This document shows, piece by piece, positions 46,633 to 56,658 of a stretch of 64,000 nt of DNA (positions are counted from its first letter, which is position 1; every line of letters starts with the position of its first letter). A model generated the notes under the pieces. The model saw only the letters and a list, made by a program, of their open reading frames with translations, made no database searches and was not told where the DNA came from. Position numbers and translations under genes: made by a program. The stretch is from Bacillus alveayuensis (GTDB taxonomy: Bacteria; Bacillota; Bacilli; Bacillales; Aeribacillaceae), in contig JAUSTR010000001.1 in the NCBI GenBank assembly GCA_030812955.1, positions 558,001-622,000 of the forward strand, written 5' to 3'.

Positions 46633-47723
46633 TGAAAGAAATAAAAGTTCAAACAACTAGCCGTACGTATCCAGTGATCATCGGGAAAAATTTAATATCT
46701 CATTTATCGAATATTCTATCAAATATTGAACTTGCACCGACAAAAATGATGGTCATAACAGATGAAACCGTCTCAACTCTTTTTCGCGATCGGTTTGAAA
46801 GGGAGTTAAAAACTATTGGGATCGATTATTTCTTTCATGTCGTCCCTAGTGGTGAGAAATCGAAATCGTTTGAGACGTATTATGAATGTATGACCGCTGC
46901 CTTAACGAATCACCTTGATCGCCGATCGTTAATGATTGCATTTGGCGGTGGGGTGATTGGTGATTTAACAGGCTTTATTGCTGCTACATATATGCGCGGC
47001 ATTCCTTTTCTGCAAATTCCGACGACTTTATTAGCTCATGACAGTGCTGTTGGAGGTAAGGTTGCCATCAACCATCCTCTTGGAAAGAATATGATTGGCG
47101 CTTTTTATCAGCCCCATGCAGTTATATATGATATTCAATTTTTAGAAACATTGCCAATTGATGAGATTCGTTCAGGTTTTGCAGAAGTTGTGAAGCATGG
47201 TTTGATTAAGGACCCTTTATTTGTTGATTGGCTAGTTCAACATGTGCATCATCTGCAACAATTAAAGGAAGAGCAATTGTTAACGTTTATTGAAAAAGGG
47301 ATTACAATTAAAGCAGAAATCGTTTCAGAAGATGAAAAGGAATTAGGAACAAGAGCATTTTTAAACTTTGGCCATACGCTTGGCCATGCACTTGAAGCTG
47401 CGCTCGGCTATGGACGAATTTCCCATGGTGATGCGGTCGCTATTGGCATGCTTTTTGCCCTCTATGTCAGTAATCAAACATTTGGAATTGATTTAGGATA
47501 TGAACGAATGAAAGAATGGTTCCAAAAAATTGGTTTCCCGACTTCAGTTCATTCTTCTATTTCAAGCGAACAATTATGTGAGCGAATGAAAAACGATAAA
47601 AAATCCGTCAACAATGAAATTCGAATGGTGCTTTTAGAAAATATCGGAACTCCCAAATTAGTCAATTTTGATGAAAAAACGATTTATTCTTTATTACAGC
47701 AATGGAGAGGGGGAGCGATATGA
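46632..47723 (+). CDS. aroB: 3-dehydroquinate synthase
   Basis: This 363-aa NAD- and metal-dependent enzyme converts DAHP to 3-dehydroquinate, the second shikimate step. It shows GGGVIGDLTGFIAATYMRG (NAD site, near residue 99), the DSAVGGKVAINHPLGKN motif and metal-binding histidines in FAEVVKHG and NFGHTLGHALE. It overlaps aroC by 1 bp and aroH by 4 bp. Confidence 0.97.
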   Translation: MKEIKVQTTSRTYPVIIGKNLISHLSNILSNIELAPTKMMVITDETVSTLFRDRFERELKTIGIDYFFHVVPSGEKSKSFETYYECMTAALTNHLDRRSLMIAFGGGVIGDLTGFIAATYMRGIPFLQIPTTLLAHDSAVGGKVAINHPLGKNMIGAFYQPHAVIYDIQFLETLPIDEIRSGFAEVVKHGLIKDPLFVDWLVQHVHHLQQLKEEQLLTFIEKGITIKAEIVSEDEKELGTRAFLNFGHTLGHALEAALGYGRISHGDAVAIGMLFALYVSNQTFGIDLGYERMKEWFQKIGFPTSVHSSISSEQLCERMKNDKKSVNNEIRMVLLENIGTPKLVNFDEKTIYSLLQQWRGGAI

Positions 47724-48091
47724 TACGCGGAATACGTGGCGCCATAACTGTTGACGCTAATGAGGAAAAGGAAATTGTTGAAGCTACAGAACGCCTTTTG
47801 CAGGAAATGGTGAAACAAAATGATATTACACCGGAACGAGTTGCTTCTGTTTTTATTTCAGCCACCCAAGATTTAACCGCTCAATTTCCAGCAAAAGCGT
47901 TGAGAAGATTAGAGGGATGGACGTTTGTTCCCGTCACATGCATGCAAGAAATGATAGTGCCGGGAAGCCTTGAAAAATGTATCAGAATTATGATGCATGT
48001 GGATACCGAACGTTCTCAAAACGAAATTTCCCACATTTATTTAGAAAAGGCCAAAAATTTGCGGCCAGATTTAATTGACAAACAAGCTTAA
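47720..48091 (+). CDS. aroH: Chorismate mutase AroH
   Basis: This 123-aa monofunctional chorismate mutase of the AroH (trimeric, pseudo-alpha/beta barrel) class makes prephenate. It begins MIRGIRGAITVDANEEKEIV and shows FPAKALRRLEGW and PVTCMQEM, with catalytic-type arginines in both halves. The start is ATG at 47720 after GAGGGGGAG, overlapping the aroB stop in ATGA. The -35 box of the internal trp promoter lies in its last codons. Confidence 0.95.
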   Translation: MIRGIRGAITVDANEEKEIVEATERLLQEMVKQNDITPERVASVFISATQDLTAQFPAKALRRLEGWTFVPVTCMQEMIVPGSLEKCIRIMMHVDTERSQNEISHIYLEKAKNLRPDLIDKQA

Positions 48092-48104
48092 TCTTTATTA
48101 AGAT
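48075..48104 (+). promoter_or_regulatory. Internal trp promoter
   Basis: TTGACA (48075-48080) lies inside the 3' end of aroH, followed after 18 bp by TAAGAT (48099-48104). Transcription would start near 48111, just before the TRAP-binding leader. Confidence 0.6.
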
Positions 48105-48132
48105 AGTCAATAAAGGTTTGTTATTAAAGTTT

Positions 48133-48180
48133 TAGTTCAGTTAGGGTAGTTGAGAATGAGTCAGTTTAGCAGAGGAGGAG
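48133..48180 (+). promoter_or_regulatory. TRAP-binding site in the trp leader
   Basis: Eleven NAG triplets occur in 48 nt: TAG at 48133, 48142, 48147 and 48167; GAG at 48152, 48158, 48172, 48175 and 48178; plus CAG at 48138 and 48162. Spacing is mostly 2-3 nt, as in trp leaders bound by TRAP. An antiterminator can form between GGGTAGTT (48144-48151) and AACTGCCC (48195-48202), which shares the left arm of the downstream terminator. Bound TRAP would block that pairing and allow termination. MtrB is encoded at 41033-41260. Confidence 0.85.
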
Positions 48181-48198
48181 CCAATGAAGCGTGAAACT

Positions 48199-48229
48199 GC
48201 CCAAAAACATTGGTTTTTGGGCTTTTTTT
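48199..48229 (+). terminator. trp attenuator terminator
   Basis: GCCCAAAAAC (48199-48208) pairs with GTTTTTGGGC (48213-48222), loop ATTG, followed by seven T. It lies between the TRAP site and trpE and is mutually exclusive with the antiterminator. About 170 bp of leader follow before trpE; no gene is seen there. Confidence 0.9.
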
Positions 48230-48397
48230 ACATTTTTGCCATGTTCATATGTTCAAGAAGAACGGACTCACACGATTTGTTTTTTCTCCATATTTCTTAA
48301 ATTCAATTCTTCTTGTTCATTGTATGATTCATGTAGTCAAATCCTCAATAATCCTCTATTGACTCATTCTCCATTTCTAGAATGGAGGAGTGAGCTT

Positions 48398-49936
48398 ATG
48401 TATGTACCTTCTTTTGATCAATTCCTGAAAGATTATAAAGATTACAAAACAATACCGATTACCTATCAATTATATGTGGATACATTTACTCCAATCGAAA
48501 TTTTTCATGCGTTTCAAGATGAAGCTAGCTTTATTTTAGAAAGTCATGATGATCAATCATCATGGTCCAATTTCTCATTCATCGGATTAAACCCAATGTA
48601 TTTTATTCGCGATCAATACGAGACATTTATTCTTTATAACAAGGAAAATCATGAGGTAATCAAACATCAACGCTTATCACAATTATTTCAAGAACTAAAT
48701 CGCCGATTAAAAGTGAAAAGACCAAATGTCCATATCCCATTTACAGGTGGAGCTGTTGGGCAAATTGGCTATGATGCAATAAGTTTATTTGAAAAGGTTC
48801 CACAACATCGAAAATTGAATGATCAGGACTCCAACTGTGAGCTTGTCATATGCCAAACTCTTATCGCTTATGATCATCATCAAAAACAAATAACATTCAT
48901 TCATTATGTTCCATTAACAGGTGACGAAACGATAAAAGAATTAAACAATGCGTATCAACAAGCTTTACAGGAAATTTCCCGCTATCAAAAAATGCTTAAA
49001 ATAGCAGCGCCTTTAGGGAAGCAATTTATCCCAGCCTTTAATAAAGAAGTATCTTTTAAAGGAGTTCAGTCCAACTATACTAAGGAACGTTTTATCGATG
49101 ATGTGAAAAAAATTAAAGAATATATTCGTAGAGGAGATATATTCCAAGCGGTACTCTCGCAGCGATTTGAAACGGAAGTAACTGTATCTGGGTTTCAGCT
49201 ATATCGAATATTACGAATTATTAATCCTTCTCCATACATGTTTTATATAAAGTTTTCAAATCAAGAACTGATCGGTAGTTCACCAGAGCGTTTAATTCAT
49301 ATCAAAAATGGCCATTTGGAAATTCATCCGATAGCCGGAACGAGAAGACGTGGGAAAAACGAAGAAGAAGATCGCTTATTAGGAGAAAATCTATTACAAG
49401 ACGAAAAAGAACTTGCCGAGCATTACATGCTTGTGGATTTAGCCCGTAATGACATCGGTAGGGTTGCTGAATATGGTTCCGTCCAAACACCAGTATTAGT
49501 TGAGTTAACGTATTTTTCACATGTTATGCATTTAATATCGAAAGTTACAGGTCAATTGAAAAATGACATTCATCCAATTGATGCACTGATCTCTGCTTTT
49601 CCAGCTGGTACGGTTTCAGGAGCTCCGAAGATTAGAGCTATGCAAATCTTAAATGAGCTGGAGCCAACCCCTAGACAAAGCTATGCTGGCTGTATAGCTT
49701 ATATTGGATTTGATGGAAACATCGATTCGTGTATTACCATCCGCACCATATCTTTAAAAGAAAATAAAGCTTATGTTCAAGCCGGTGCAGGAATCGTAGC
49801 AGATTCTGTCCCAGAACTCGAATGGAAGGAAACTAGAAATAAGGCAAGTGCGCTTATACAAACGATTCAATTAGCAGAACAATCATTTTCAAAGGAGGAA
49901 CTTGAAGATGCAAGAAGTATTAAAAAAATGTATTGA
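48398..49936 (+). CDS. trpE: Anthranilate synthase component I
   Basis: This 512-aa enzyme converts chorismate and ammonia or glutamine to anthranilate. The N-terminal domain is followed by the chorismate-binding domain with IFQAVLSQRFE, GSSPERLI, HPIAGTRRRGK and FPAGTVSGAPKIRAM. Component II (pabA/trpG) is not here; in Bacillus it sits in the folate operon. The start is ATG at 48398 with TGGAGGAG; the open frame extends 69 codons further into the leader, which is not coding. It overlaps trpD by 29 bp. Confidence 0.96.
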   Translation: MYVPSFDQFLKDYKDYKTIPITYQLYVDTFTPIEIFHAFQDEASFILESHDDQSSWSNFSFIGLNPMYFIRDQYETFILYNKENHEVIKHQRLSQLFQELNRRLKVKRPNVHIPFTGGAVGQIGYDAISLFEKVPQHRKLNDQDSNCELVICQTLIAYDHHQKQITFIHYVPLTGDETIKELNNAYQQALQEISRYQKMLKIAAPLGKQFIPAFNKEVSFKGVQSNYTKERFIDDVKKIKEYIRRGDIFQAVLSQRFETEVTVSGFQLYRILRIINPSPYMFYIKFSNQELIGSSPERLIHIKNGHLEIHPIAGTRRRGKNEEEDRLLGENLLQDEKELAEHYMLVDLARNDIGRVAEYGSVQTPVLVELTYFSHVMHLISKVTGQLKNDIHPIDALISAFPAGTVSGAPKIRAMQILNELEPTPRQSYAGCIAYIGFDGNIDSCITIRTISLKENKAYVQAGAGIVADSVPELEWKETRNKASALIQTIQLAEQSFSKEELEDARSIKKMY

Positions 49937-50924
49937 AGGAAATACCTTAACGGTCACAGAAGCTAAAAATATAATGAATCAAATTATGCAAGGTGAAGTT
50001 TCCGATAGCCAAATTGCTAGTTTAGTCACGATTTTACGAATGCGTGGGGAAACCGTACATGAATTAATTGGATTTCTAAAAGCAATGAGAGAGAACATGA
50101 TCGAGTTATCAGACCTTGATGATGTCGTTGATACATGTGGTACAGGTGGAGATGGAGCATCTACCTTTAACATTTCAACAGCATCAGCAATTGTCGCCTC
50201 CTCTTTAGGTGTTAAAATTGCAAAACACGGAAACAAAGCCGTTTCATCGAAAAGCGGCAGCGCTGATGTTTTAGATTTTTTAAACATCCCTATTCAATCT
50301 TCCCCTGATGAAGCGAGAGAAGCACTGAAGCAAACGAATATGAGCTTTTTATTTGCACCGATTTACCATTCATCCATGAAACATGTGGCGAAAGCTAGAA
50401 AGGAAGTAGGGTTTCGAACGATCTTTAATTTATTAGGTCCACTGGCAAATCCCGCAAAGGCCAAGAGGCAAGTCATTGGGGTCTATTCGGCTAGCAGTGC
50501 GGAACTAATGGCCCAAGCATTGAAAGCCTTTGATTCAGAGCATGTTTTATTTGTTTCGGGAAAAGATGGGCTTGATGAAATAACGATCACGGATGAAACG
50601 GAAATTGTGGAGCTTAAGCATGGTTCTATTCACAAATATGTGATCAGTCCAGAACAATTTCATTTAAAACGTGGACGTTTAGAAGATATACAAGTTGGCA
50701 ACGTTTCCGAAAGTGCAAAATTAATCGAAAATACATTGCAAAATAAAGGGAATGAAAGCGCCCGAAATATCGTCGCATTAAATACAGCCGCTGCCCTTTA
50801 TATTGCGGGGAAAGTGAAGAATTTACACGATGGAGTTCAAATGGCATTAAAAGCGATACAAGACGGTACTGCCTACAAGCAATTAACAAAATTACAAGTA
50901 CGAAAGGAAGAGCAATATGCTTGA
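49908..50924 (+). CDS. trpD: Anthranilate phosphoribosyltransferase
   Basis: This 338-aa enzyme joins anthranilate to phosphoribosyl diphosphate. The PRPP-binding motif is DTCGTGGDGASTFNIST (about residues 77-93), followed by KHGNKAVSSKSGSADVL and RKEVGFRTIFNLLGPLANP. The start is ATG at 49908 with AAAGGAGG 9 nt upstream, inside the trpE end; the 29-bp overlap indicates translational coupling. It overlaps trpC by 8 bp. Confidence 0.96.
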   Translation: MQEVLKKCIEGNTLTVTEAKNIMNQIMQGEVSDSQIASLVTILRMRGETVHELIGFLKAMRENMIELSDLDDVVDTCGTGGDGASTFNISTASAIVASSLGVKIAKHGNKAVSSKSGSADVLDFLNIPIQSSPDEAREALKQTNMSFLFAPIYHSSMKHVAKARKEVGFRTIFNLLGPLANPAKAKRQVIGVYSASSAELMAQALKAFDSEHVLFVSGKDGLDEITITDETEIVELKHGSIHKYVISPEQFHLKRGRLEDIQVGNVSESAKLIENTLQNKGNESARNIVALNTAAALYIAGKVKNLHDGVQMALKAIQDGTAYKQLTKLQVRKEEQYA

Positions 50925-51699
50925 AAAAATCCTCAAGGTAAAAGAAAAAGAAGTGGAAGACTTAAAAATCGAAAAAAATATAAATCCGATCATGCCGGAG
51001 CGTTCATTTTACAAGGCGTTGAAAAATCCGAACCGATTTATTGGACTGATCGCAGAAATTAAAAAAGCCTCTCCGTCAAAAGGGGTTATAAAAGAATCGT
51101 TTGATCCTATTAATATAGCACAAAGCTATGAAAAAGGAGGAGCGGATTGTATTTCAGTTTTAACGGATCAAACATTTTTTCAAGGGTCGAAAGCTTATAT
51201 AAAAGAAGTGAAGGAAACAGTCGATATACCTGTTTTACGAAAAGATTTTATCATTGATGAAAAGCAAGTGTATGAATCAAAGAAGCTTGGAGCAGATGCC
51301 ATATTACTGATCGCAGAAGCTTTGGCGCCAAAAAAGTTGAAAAAGCTATATGATGAAGCAATGGCGCTCCAATTAGATGTTTTAGTTGAAGTGCATTCCA
51401 AAAAATCATTAGAACAGTTGTTAGATGTATTTGTCCCGAAAATATTAGGGGTAAACAATCGTAATTTAACAACATTCCGTACAAATATTCATCATTTAGA
51501 GACGATTAGCCCTTATTTACCGAAAGATTTATTGCTAGTAAGTGAAAGTGGAATATTTACAAAAGACGATCTAAATACCGTTAAATCCTACGGTGCACAA
51601 GCCGTTTTAGTAGGGGAGTCATTAATGAAAAATGAAGATCAACAAGAGGCTATTCTCGAATTGTTTGGAGAGAACAAAAGTGAAAAAGACGATCGTTAA
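50917..51699 (+). CDS. trpC: Indole-3-glycerol-phosphate synthase
   Basis: This 260-aa TIM-barrel enzyme makes indole-3-glycerol phosphate. The signature LIAEIKKASPSKG (about residues 44-56), VLRKDFIIDEKQVYE and VNNRNLTTF and SESGI are all present. It is monofunctional, as trpF is separate. It overlaps trpD by 8 bp and trpF by 20 bp. Confidence 0.96.
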   Translation: MLEKILKVKEKEVEDLKIEKNINPIMPERSFYKALKNPNRFIGLIAEIKKASPSKGVIKESFDPINIAQSYEKGGADCISVLTDQTFFQGSKAYIKEVKETVDIPVLRKDFIIDEKQVYESKKLGADAILLIAEALAPKKLKKLYDEAMALQLDVLVEVHSKKSLEQLLDVFVPKILGVNNRNLTTFRTNIHHLETISPYLPKDLLLVSESGIFTKDDLNTVKSYGAQAVLVGESLMKNEDQQEAILELFGENKSEKDDR

Positions 51700-52336
51700 A
51701 ATTTGTGGCAACCAGTCCTATGCAGATGTTCACACATCGGTTGCAGCAGGTGTTGATTATATCGGTTTTATTTTCGCAGAAAGTAAACGTCGTGTAGATT
51801 CTCTTGAAGTCAGCACATGGTTAAAACAATTACCGAAAAAAAATGGATATGAAGTAGTGGGCGTTTTTGTCAATCCAACCTTGCATGACTTAGCAGAAAT
51901 ATTAGCAAAGGTAGACTTAGACGTCATTCAATTACATGGTAAAGAACCACCTTCATTTGTGAAAGAAGTTCAACAAAAGTTTTCCCAAAAAATATGGAAG
52001 GCCCTTCATTACCATGAGGGGGTATTGGATGAAATGAAGCGCTATGTTTCATTTGTAGACGGTTTTGTGATTGATAGTAAAGTTCAAGGAAAATGGGGAG
52101 GAACTGGCGTCAGCTTTCATTGGAAAGATGTCCCGAAATATAATCAATTTGCGGAAAAGAACAACAAGATTTGTCTTATCGCGGGAGGAATAAATTCAAC
52201 AAATGTTCAATCATTAATTGAAAAAGGGGTAATGGGCGTCGATTTAGCTAGTGGTGTTGAAAGAAATGGTCAAAAAGATCGAAAATTAATGCAAACATTG
52301 TTAGAAAGGATGAATAGAGGTGGCACAATATCCTGA
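51680..52336 (+). CDS. trpF: Phosphoribosylanthranilate isomerase
   Basis: This 218-aa TIM-barrel enzyme performs the Amadori rearrangement of phosphoribosylanthranilate. Catalytic Cys and Asp positions are in [13 protein letters not shown] and [16 protein letters not shown]; the C-terminal [11 protein letters not shown] and GVDLASGVE motifs bind phosphate. The start is GTG at 51680 with GGAGAG upstream, 20 bp inside trpC. A frame extension upstream is not needed. It overlaps trpB by 17 bp. Confidence 0.93.
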   Translation: MKKTIVKICGNQSYADVHTSVAAGVDYIGFIFAESKRRVDSLEVSTWLKQLPKKNGYEVVGVFVNPTLHDLAEILAKVDLDVIQLHGKEPPSFVKEVQQKFSQKIWKALHYHEGVLDEMKRYVSFVDGFVIDSKVQGKWGGTGVSFHWKDVPKYNQFAEKNNKICLIAGGINSTNVQSLIEKGVMGVDLASGVERNGQKDRKLMQTLLERMNRGGTIS

Positions 52337-53525
52337 TCAATATGGGAGATTTGGTGAATTTGGCGGACGATATGTACCTGAAACGTTAATGCAGCCATTA
52401 TTTGAAATTGAAGAAGCTTTTCATAATGCATTAAAAGACCCTACTTTTATTGCTGAATATCAAAAACTGTTAAAAGAATATTCTGGAAGACCGACATCGT
52501 TAACATTTGCGGATCAATTAACAAAAGAAATCGGGGGAGCAAAAATATATTTGAAAAGAGAAGATTTAAACCATACAGGTGCACACAAAATAAACAATGC
52601 TCTCGGCCAAGCATTATTAGCGAAAAGAATGGGAAAAACGAAGATCATTGCAGAAACGGGAGCAGGACAGCATGGTGTTGCAGCGGCAACGGTTGCTGCT
52701 AAATTCGGTTTAAAATGTAAAGTGTTTATGGGTGAGGAAGATGTGAAAAGACAAAGCTTAAATGTTTTTCGTATGAAGCTTTTAGGCGCTGAGGTTATAC
52801 CTGTTACAAGCGGGAATCGTACATTAAAGGATGCGACAAATGAAGCCATTCGGTATTGGGTCCAGAATTGTGAAGATCATTTTTATATGATTGGTTCAGT
52901 TGTCGGCCCACATCCATACCCATATATGGTCCGTGAATTCCAAAGAATTATTGGTGATGAGGCGAAGGAACAAATGGTACAATTAACTGGTAAACTTCCA
53001 GATGTAGTCGTTGCCTGTGTTGGGGGAGGAAGTAATGCGATTGGAATGTTTGCGGCATTTATGAATGATGAAGTGAAGCTTATTGGGGTAGAAGCAGGTG
53101 GAAAAGGAGTTGACACTTCTCTCCATGCCGCTACGATTACGAAAGGAACAAAAGGTGTCATTCATGGGTCGTTAACGTACTTGCTGCAAGATGAATATGG
53201 ACAAATTACCGAACCATACTCCATTTCTGCCGGCCTAGATTATCCGGGTGTTGGACCGGAACATGCCTATTTAGCATCAATAGGACGTGTACAATATGAA
53301 AACGTGACAGATGATGAAGCGTTAGAAGCATTGATTACGTTAAATAAAACTGAAGGAATTTTAGCAGCGATTGAATCGGCACACGCTGTTGCACAAGCGA
53401 TCAAAGCTGCAAAGGAATTGTCGAACGACCAATCGATATTAATTTGTTTATCGGGAAGAGGAGATAAAGATGTCAACACGTTGATGGAAAAATTAAACGG
53501 AGGGGTTCATCATGCAGCAAAATAA
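52320..53525 (+). CDS. trpB: Tryptophan synthase beta chain
   Basis: This 401-aa PLP enzyme condenses indole with serine. The PLP-binding lysine is Lys90 in [39 protein letters not shown] and the phosphate-binding [10 protein letters not shown] follow. The start is GTG at 52320, overlapping trpF by 17 bp. It overlaps trpA by 14 bp, matching the tight coupling of the two subunits. Confidence 0.97.
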   Translation: MAQYPDQYGRFGEFGGRYVPETLMQPLFEIEEAFHNALKDPTFIAEYQKLLKEYSGRPTSLTFADQLTKEIGGAKIYLKREDLNHTGAHKINNALGQALLAKRMGKTKIIAETGAGQHGVAAATVAAKFGLKCKVFMGEEDVKRQSLNVFRMKLLGAEVIPVTSGNRTLKDATNEAIRYWVQNCEDHFYMIGSVVGPHPYPYMVREFQRIIGDEAKEQMVQLTGKLPDVVVACVGGGSNAIGMFAAFMNDEVKLIGVEAGGKGVDTSLHAATITKGTKGVIHGSLTYLLQDEYGQITEPYSISAGLDYPGVGPEHAYLASIGRVQYENVTDDEALEALITLNKTEGILAAIESAHAVAQAIKAAKELSNDQSILICLSGRGDKDVNTLMEKLNGGVHHAAK

Positions 53526-54372
53526 CCGCAAAAAGCAATTTATACCTTTTATCATGGCAGGAGATCCAAGTGAAGAGCTGACAATTGACCTTGCTTTATC
53601 TTTGCAAAAATATGGTGCAACAGCGATCGAACTAGGAGTCCCTTATTCAGATCCGTTAGCAGATGGTCCCGTCATTCAGCGGGCATCGATTCGGGCTAGA
53701 AAGAATGGGATGAATATTGAAAAAGCGATCTATTTAGGAAAAAAATTAAAAGAAAATGGTGTGGAAATTCCGATTATCCTCTTTACTTATTTTAATCCTG
53801 TGTTACAATTAGGAGAAAATCGCTTTTTCGCTTTAATGCAACAAAATAACATCGATGGTCTATTAATTCCAGATTTACCATTTGAAGAAAGCTCCTTAAT
53901 AAAAGAAAAATGCGGAAAATATCAAATTGACTTTATTTCAATGGTGGCCCCTACATCGAATCAACGCATCGAAATGATTGCCAAAAATGCGGAAGGCTTT
54001 TTGTATTGTGTGTCTTCCTTAGGGGTAACAGGTGAACGAAGAGACTTTGATGAAAGAATTGAAGCATTCATCCAGCATGTAAAAGCGTACAGCTCTGTAC
54101 CGGTTGTCGTTGGCTTCGGTATTTCCAAAAGAGAACATGTTGAAAAATTTTATCAAATCGCAGATGGCGTCGTGATCGGCAGTGCGATAATTCGAAAGAT
54201 TGAATCTTTATTGCCATTATTCACTAATTCAACATTAAAGCGAGAAGGCCTTCAACGATTTGAGCAATTTTTACAGGATCTAGTTAGTTTAGGGAATGAA
54301 AGAGGTGCCGAAGATGAAAGTCAAAGAACAATTGAAAATGTTAAAGCCTTATCAACCGGGCAAACCGATTGA
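53512..54372 (+). CDS. trpA: Tryptophan synthase alpha chain
   Basis: This enzyme splits indole-3-glycerol phosphate to indole, which is channelled to TrpB. Catalytic Glu40 and Asp51 lie in [30 protein letters not shown] and [12 protein letters not shown] follow. At 286 aa it is longer than the usual 265-270. The last 19 residues, rich in polar amino acids, are read from sequence overlapping the start of hisC by 59 bp. The ATG overlaps the trpB end. Confidence 0.95.
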   Translation: MQQNNRKKQFIPFIMAGDPSEELTIDLALSLQKYGATAIELGVPYSDPLADGPVIQRASIRARKNGMNIEKAIYLGKKLKENGVEIPIILFTYFNPVLQLGENRFFALMQQNNIDGLLIPDLPFEESSLIKEKCGKYQIDFISMVAPTSNQRIEMIAKNAEGFLYCVSSLGVTGERRDFDERIEAFIQHVKAYSSVPVVVGFGISKREHVEKFYQIADGVVIGSAIIRKIESLLPLFTNSTLKREGLQRFEQFLQDLVSLGNERGAEDESQRTIENVKALSTGQTD

Positions 54373-55393
54373 AGAAGTGAAAAAAGAATATAATCTCGAT
54401 AAGGTTGTCAAATTAGCTTCAAATGAAAATCCATTCGGGTGCTCAGAGCTCGTGAAAAAAGTGTTAGTAGACCATTTTGACAATATGGCGATATATCCAG
54501 ACGGATACGCTTTTGCGATTAGAGAAAAGCTTGCAAACCATTTAGGAGTTAATATGGACCAGCTTATTTTTGGAAATGGCTCTGATGAAATTGTCCAAAT
54601 CATTTGCCGCTCTTATTTAGGTAAGGGAACAAATACTGTTATGGCGACGCCAACATTCCCTCAGTATCGGCATAATGCGGTAATTGAAGGAGCTGAAATT
54701 CGTGAAATTCCATTAAAGAATGGGGAGCATGATTTAGAAAACATGCTTCAAGCCATTGATGAAAAAACGAGAGTCGTATGGGTTTGTAATCCTAATAACC
54801 CAACTGGTGTTTATATCCCTGAATCGCAACTTCTATCGTTTTTAGAAAAAGTCCCTACAGATGTGTTAGTCGTTTTGGATGAAGCCTATTACGAGTATGT
54901 GACACAAGAAGATTATCCGAACTCTATTAATTTATTGCAAAAATATGAGAACTTGACGATTTTACGAACGTTTTCTAAAGCGTATGGTCTAGCCTCTTTA
55001 CGGATTGGCTATGGCATTGCCAATCCAACGCTAATTAAAGAAATGGAGCCTGCGAGAGAACCGTTTAATACGAATACATTAGCACAAAAGGCTGCTTTCG
55101 TTGCTCTTGATGATCAAGATTTCATTGAATATTGCCGCAATGAAAATGAAAAAGGCTTAAAGCAATACTACTGTTTTTGTGAAGAATTTAACTTAAAATA
55201 TTTCCCTTCACAAGGAAATTTTATATTAATAAATTTCGGCCGTGATGCTAATGAATTGTTTGAAGCCTTATTGAAAAAAGGATTTATCGTTCGTTCTGGC
55301 AAAGCATTAGGATTCCCAACGTCATTAAGAATTACCGTCGGTTCAACGGAGCAAAACGAAGCAATCATCCAGCATTTAAAAGAGTTATTGTAA
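54314..55393 (+). CDS. hisC: Histidinol-phosphate aminotransferase HisC
   Basis: This 359-aa PLP-dependent class I/II aminotransferase also serves tyrosine and phenylalanine synthesis in Bacillus, which explains its place in the aro supraoperon. Motifs are [27 protein letters not shown] and the PLP lysine in [17 protein letters not shown]. The start is ATG at 54314 after AGAGGTG, 59 bp inside trpA. A terminator-like hairpin follows before tyrA. Confidence 0.95.
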   Translation: MKVKEQLKMLKPYQPGKPIEEVKKEYNLDKVVKLASNENPFGCSELVKKVLVDHFDNMAIYPDGYAFAIREKLANHLGVNMDQLIFGNGSDEIVQIICRSYLGKGTNTVMATPTFPQYRHNAVIEGAEIREIPLKNGEHDLENMLQAIDEKTRVVWVCNPNNPTGVYIPESQLLSFLEKVPTDVLVVLDEAYYEYVTQEDYPNSINLLQKYENLTILRTFSKAYGLASLRIGYGIANPTLIKEMEPAREPFNTNTLAQKAAFVALDDQDFIEYCRNENEKGLKQYYCFCEEFNLKYFPSQGNFILINFGRDANELFEALLKKGFIVRSGKALGFPTSLRITVGSTEQNEAIIQHLKELL

Positions 55394-55486
55394 GGGATTT
55401 TTCACTCTTTTGATCCATTCGTCATGTTGGCTTCTTTTTTTGGTATGGGCTTTAAATATATAGTTCCAGTTAGTGGATATGTTTTG

Positions 55487-55511
55487 AAAGAGGTGTATTC
55501 ACCTCTTTTTT
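55487..55511 (+). terminator. Hairpin terminator between hisC and tyrA
   Basis: AAAGAGGTG (55487-55495) pairs with CACCTCTTT (55500-55508), loop TATT, then T. tyrA and aroA would need read-through or their own promoter. Confidence 0.75.
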
Positions 55512-55542
55512 CATAGCTTATTTTGAAGAATAGGTGATAAAC

Positions 55543-56643
55543 ATGAAAAAAGTTTTTTTCATTGGTCTAGGATTGATAGGAGGATCCATTGCTTTATCTA
55601 TCAAAAAAGAATATGATGATTACGAAATGATCGGATATGATATTCAAGATGATCAAACGAAAATGGCTAAAGCCTTAAACGTCATTGATGAAGTAGCTTC
55701 CTCGATAAAAGAAGGAGCTGAAGGGGCCGATTTTATTATCCTTTCAACACCAGTAGAACAAACGATTTGTATTTTATCTGAACTTGGGAAAATCAAGTTG
55801 AAAACTAATGCGATCATTACAGATGTAGGCAGTACAAAAAAGAAGATTGTCGAACATGCTAAAAGAACGTTACCTAATCATGTTACGTTTATCGGGGGAC
55901 ATCCGATGGCTGGATCTCATAAATCAGGTGTAATAGCGGCAAAGGCACATTTATTTGAAAACGCCTTTTATATATTAACACCGAATGAAAATGAATCAGA
56001 GGAAAACGTCAATCAACTAAAGGCTTTATTAAAGGGAACGAAAGCACAATTTGTCGTGATGAACCCTGAAGAACATGATTATATCACTGGAATTATTAGT
56101 CATTTTCCTCATATTATTGCGGCCAGCCTCGTTCATCAAGCGGAAAAAAATGAAGACCATTTCCCTCTTATTAAAAGAATGGCTGCAGGTGGTTTTCGTG
56201 ATATCACGAGGATCGCTTCAGGCAACCCAATCATGTGGAGAGATATTTTACTCCATAATAAAAACATTATTTCAAAGCTGTTTGAGCAGTGGATAGAAGA
56301 AATGAAAAAGCTGCAAAAAATGGTGCAAGAAGAAAATGGTCATGAGATTTATACATATTTCCATCAGGCGAAAACGTATCGCGACGGATTGCCAGAGCGC
56401 CAAAAAGGTGCTATTCCTTCCTTTTATGACTTATATGTTGATGTACCGGATTATCCTGGAGTTATTTCCGAAATTACTGGCTATTTAGCGAAGGAAAACA
56501 TCAGCATTACAAACATTCAAATTATTGAAGCGCGTGAAGAGATATATGGCGTGCTGCGAATTAGCTTCCAATCGGAACACGATCGTGATCAAGCAAACCA
56601 ATGTATAAAAAAATATACGAACTATGAAACATTTATACAGTAA
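55543..56643 (+). CDS. tyrA: Prephenate dehydrogenase TyrA
   Basis: This 366-aa NAD-dependent enzyme oxidatively decarboxylates prephenate to 4-hydroxyphenylpyruvate for tyrosine. The Rossmann motif GLGLIGGSIAL begins at about residue 8. GGHPMAGSHKSG and HDYITGIISHFPHIIA follow. A C-terminal ACT domain (about 291-360, VDVPDYPGVISEITGYLA) is likely to sense tyrosine. The start is ATG at 55543 after TAGGTGAT; the GTG three codons earlier lies inside that site. Confidence 0.94.
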   Translation: MKKVFFIGLGLIGGSIALSIKKEYDDYEMIGYDIQDDQTKMAKALNVIDEVASSIKEGAEGADFIILSTPVEQTICILSELGKIKLKTNAIITDVGSTKKKIVEHAKRTLPNHVTFIGGHPMAGSHKSGVIAAKAHLFENAFYILTPNENESEENVNQLKALLKGTKAQFVVMNPEEHDYITGIISHFPHIIAASLVHQAEKNEDHFPLIKRMAAGGFRDITRIASGNPIMWRDILLHNKNIISKLFEQWIEEMKKLQKMVQEENGHEIYTYFHQAKTYRDGLPERQKGAIPSFYDLYVDVPDYPGVISEITGYLAKENISITNIQIIEAREEIYGVLRISFQSEHDRDQANQCIKKYTNYETFIQ

Positions 56644-56658
56644 AAATGGGGTGAAAAA

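Noticed and set aside
48191..48397. A 69-codon in-frame extension of trpE into the leader
   Set aside because: It covers the attenuator hairpin, has no ribosome site and does not resemble TrpE. The ATG at 48398 has a clear Shine-Dalgarno.
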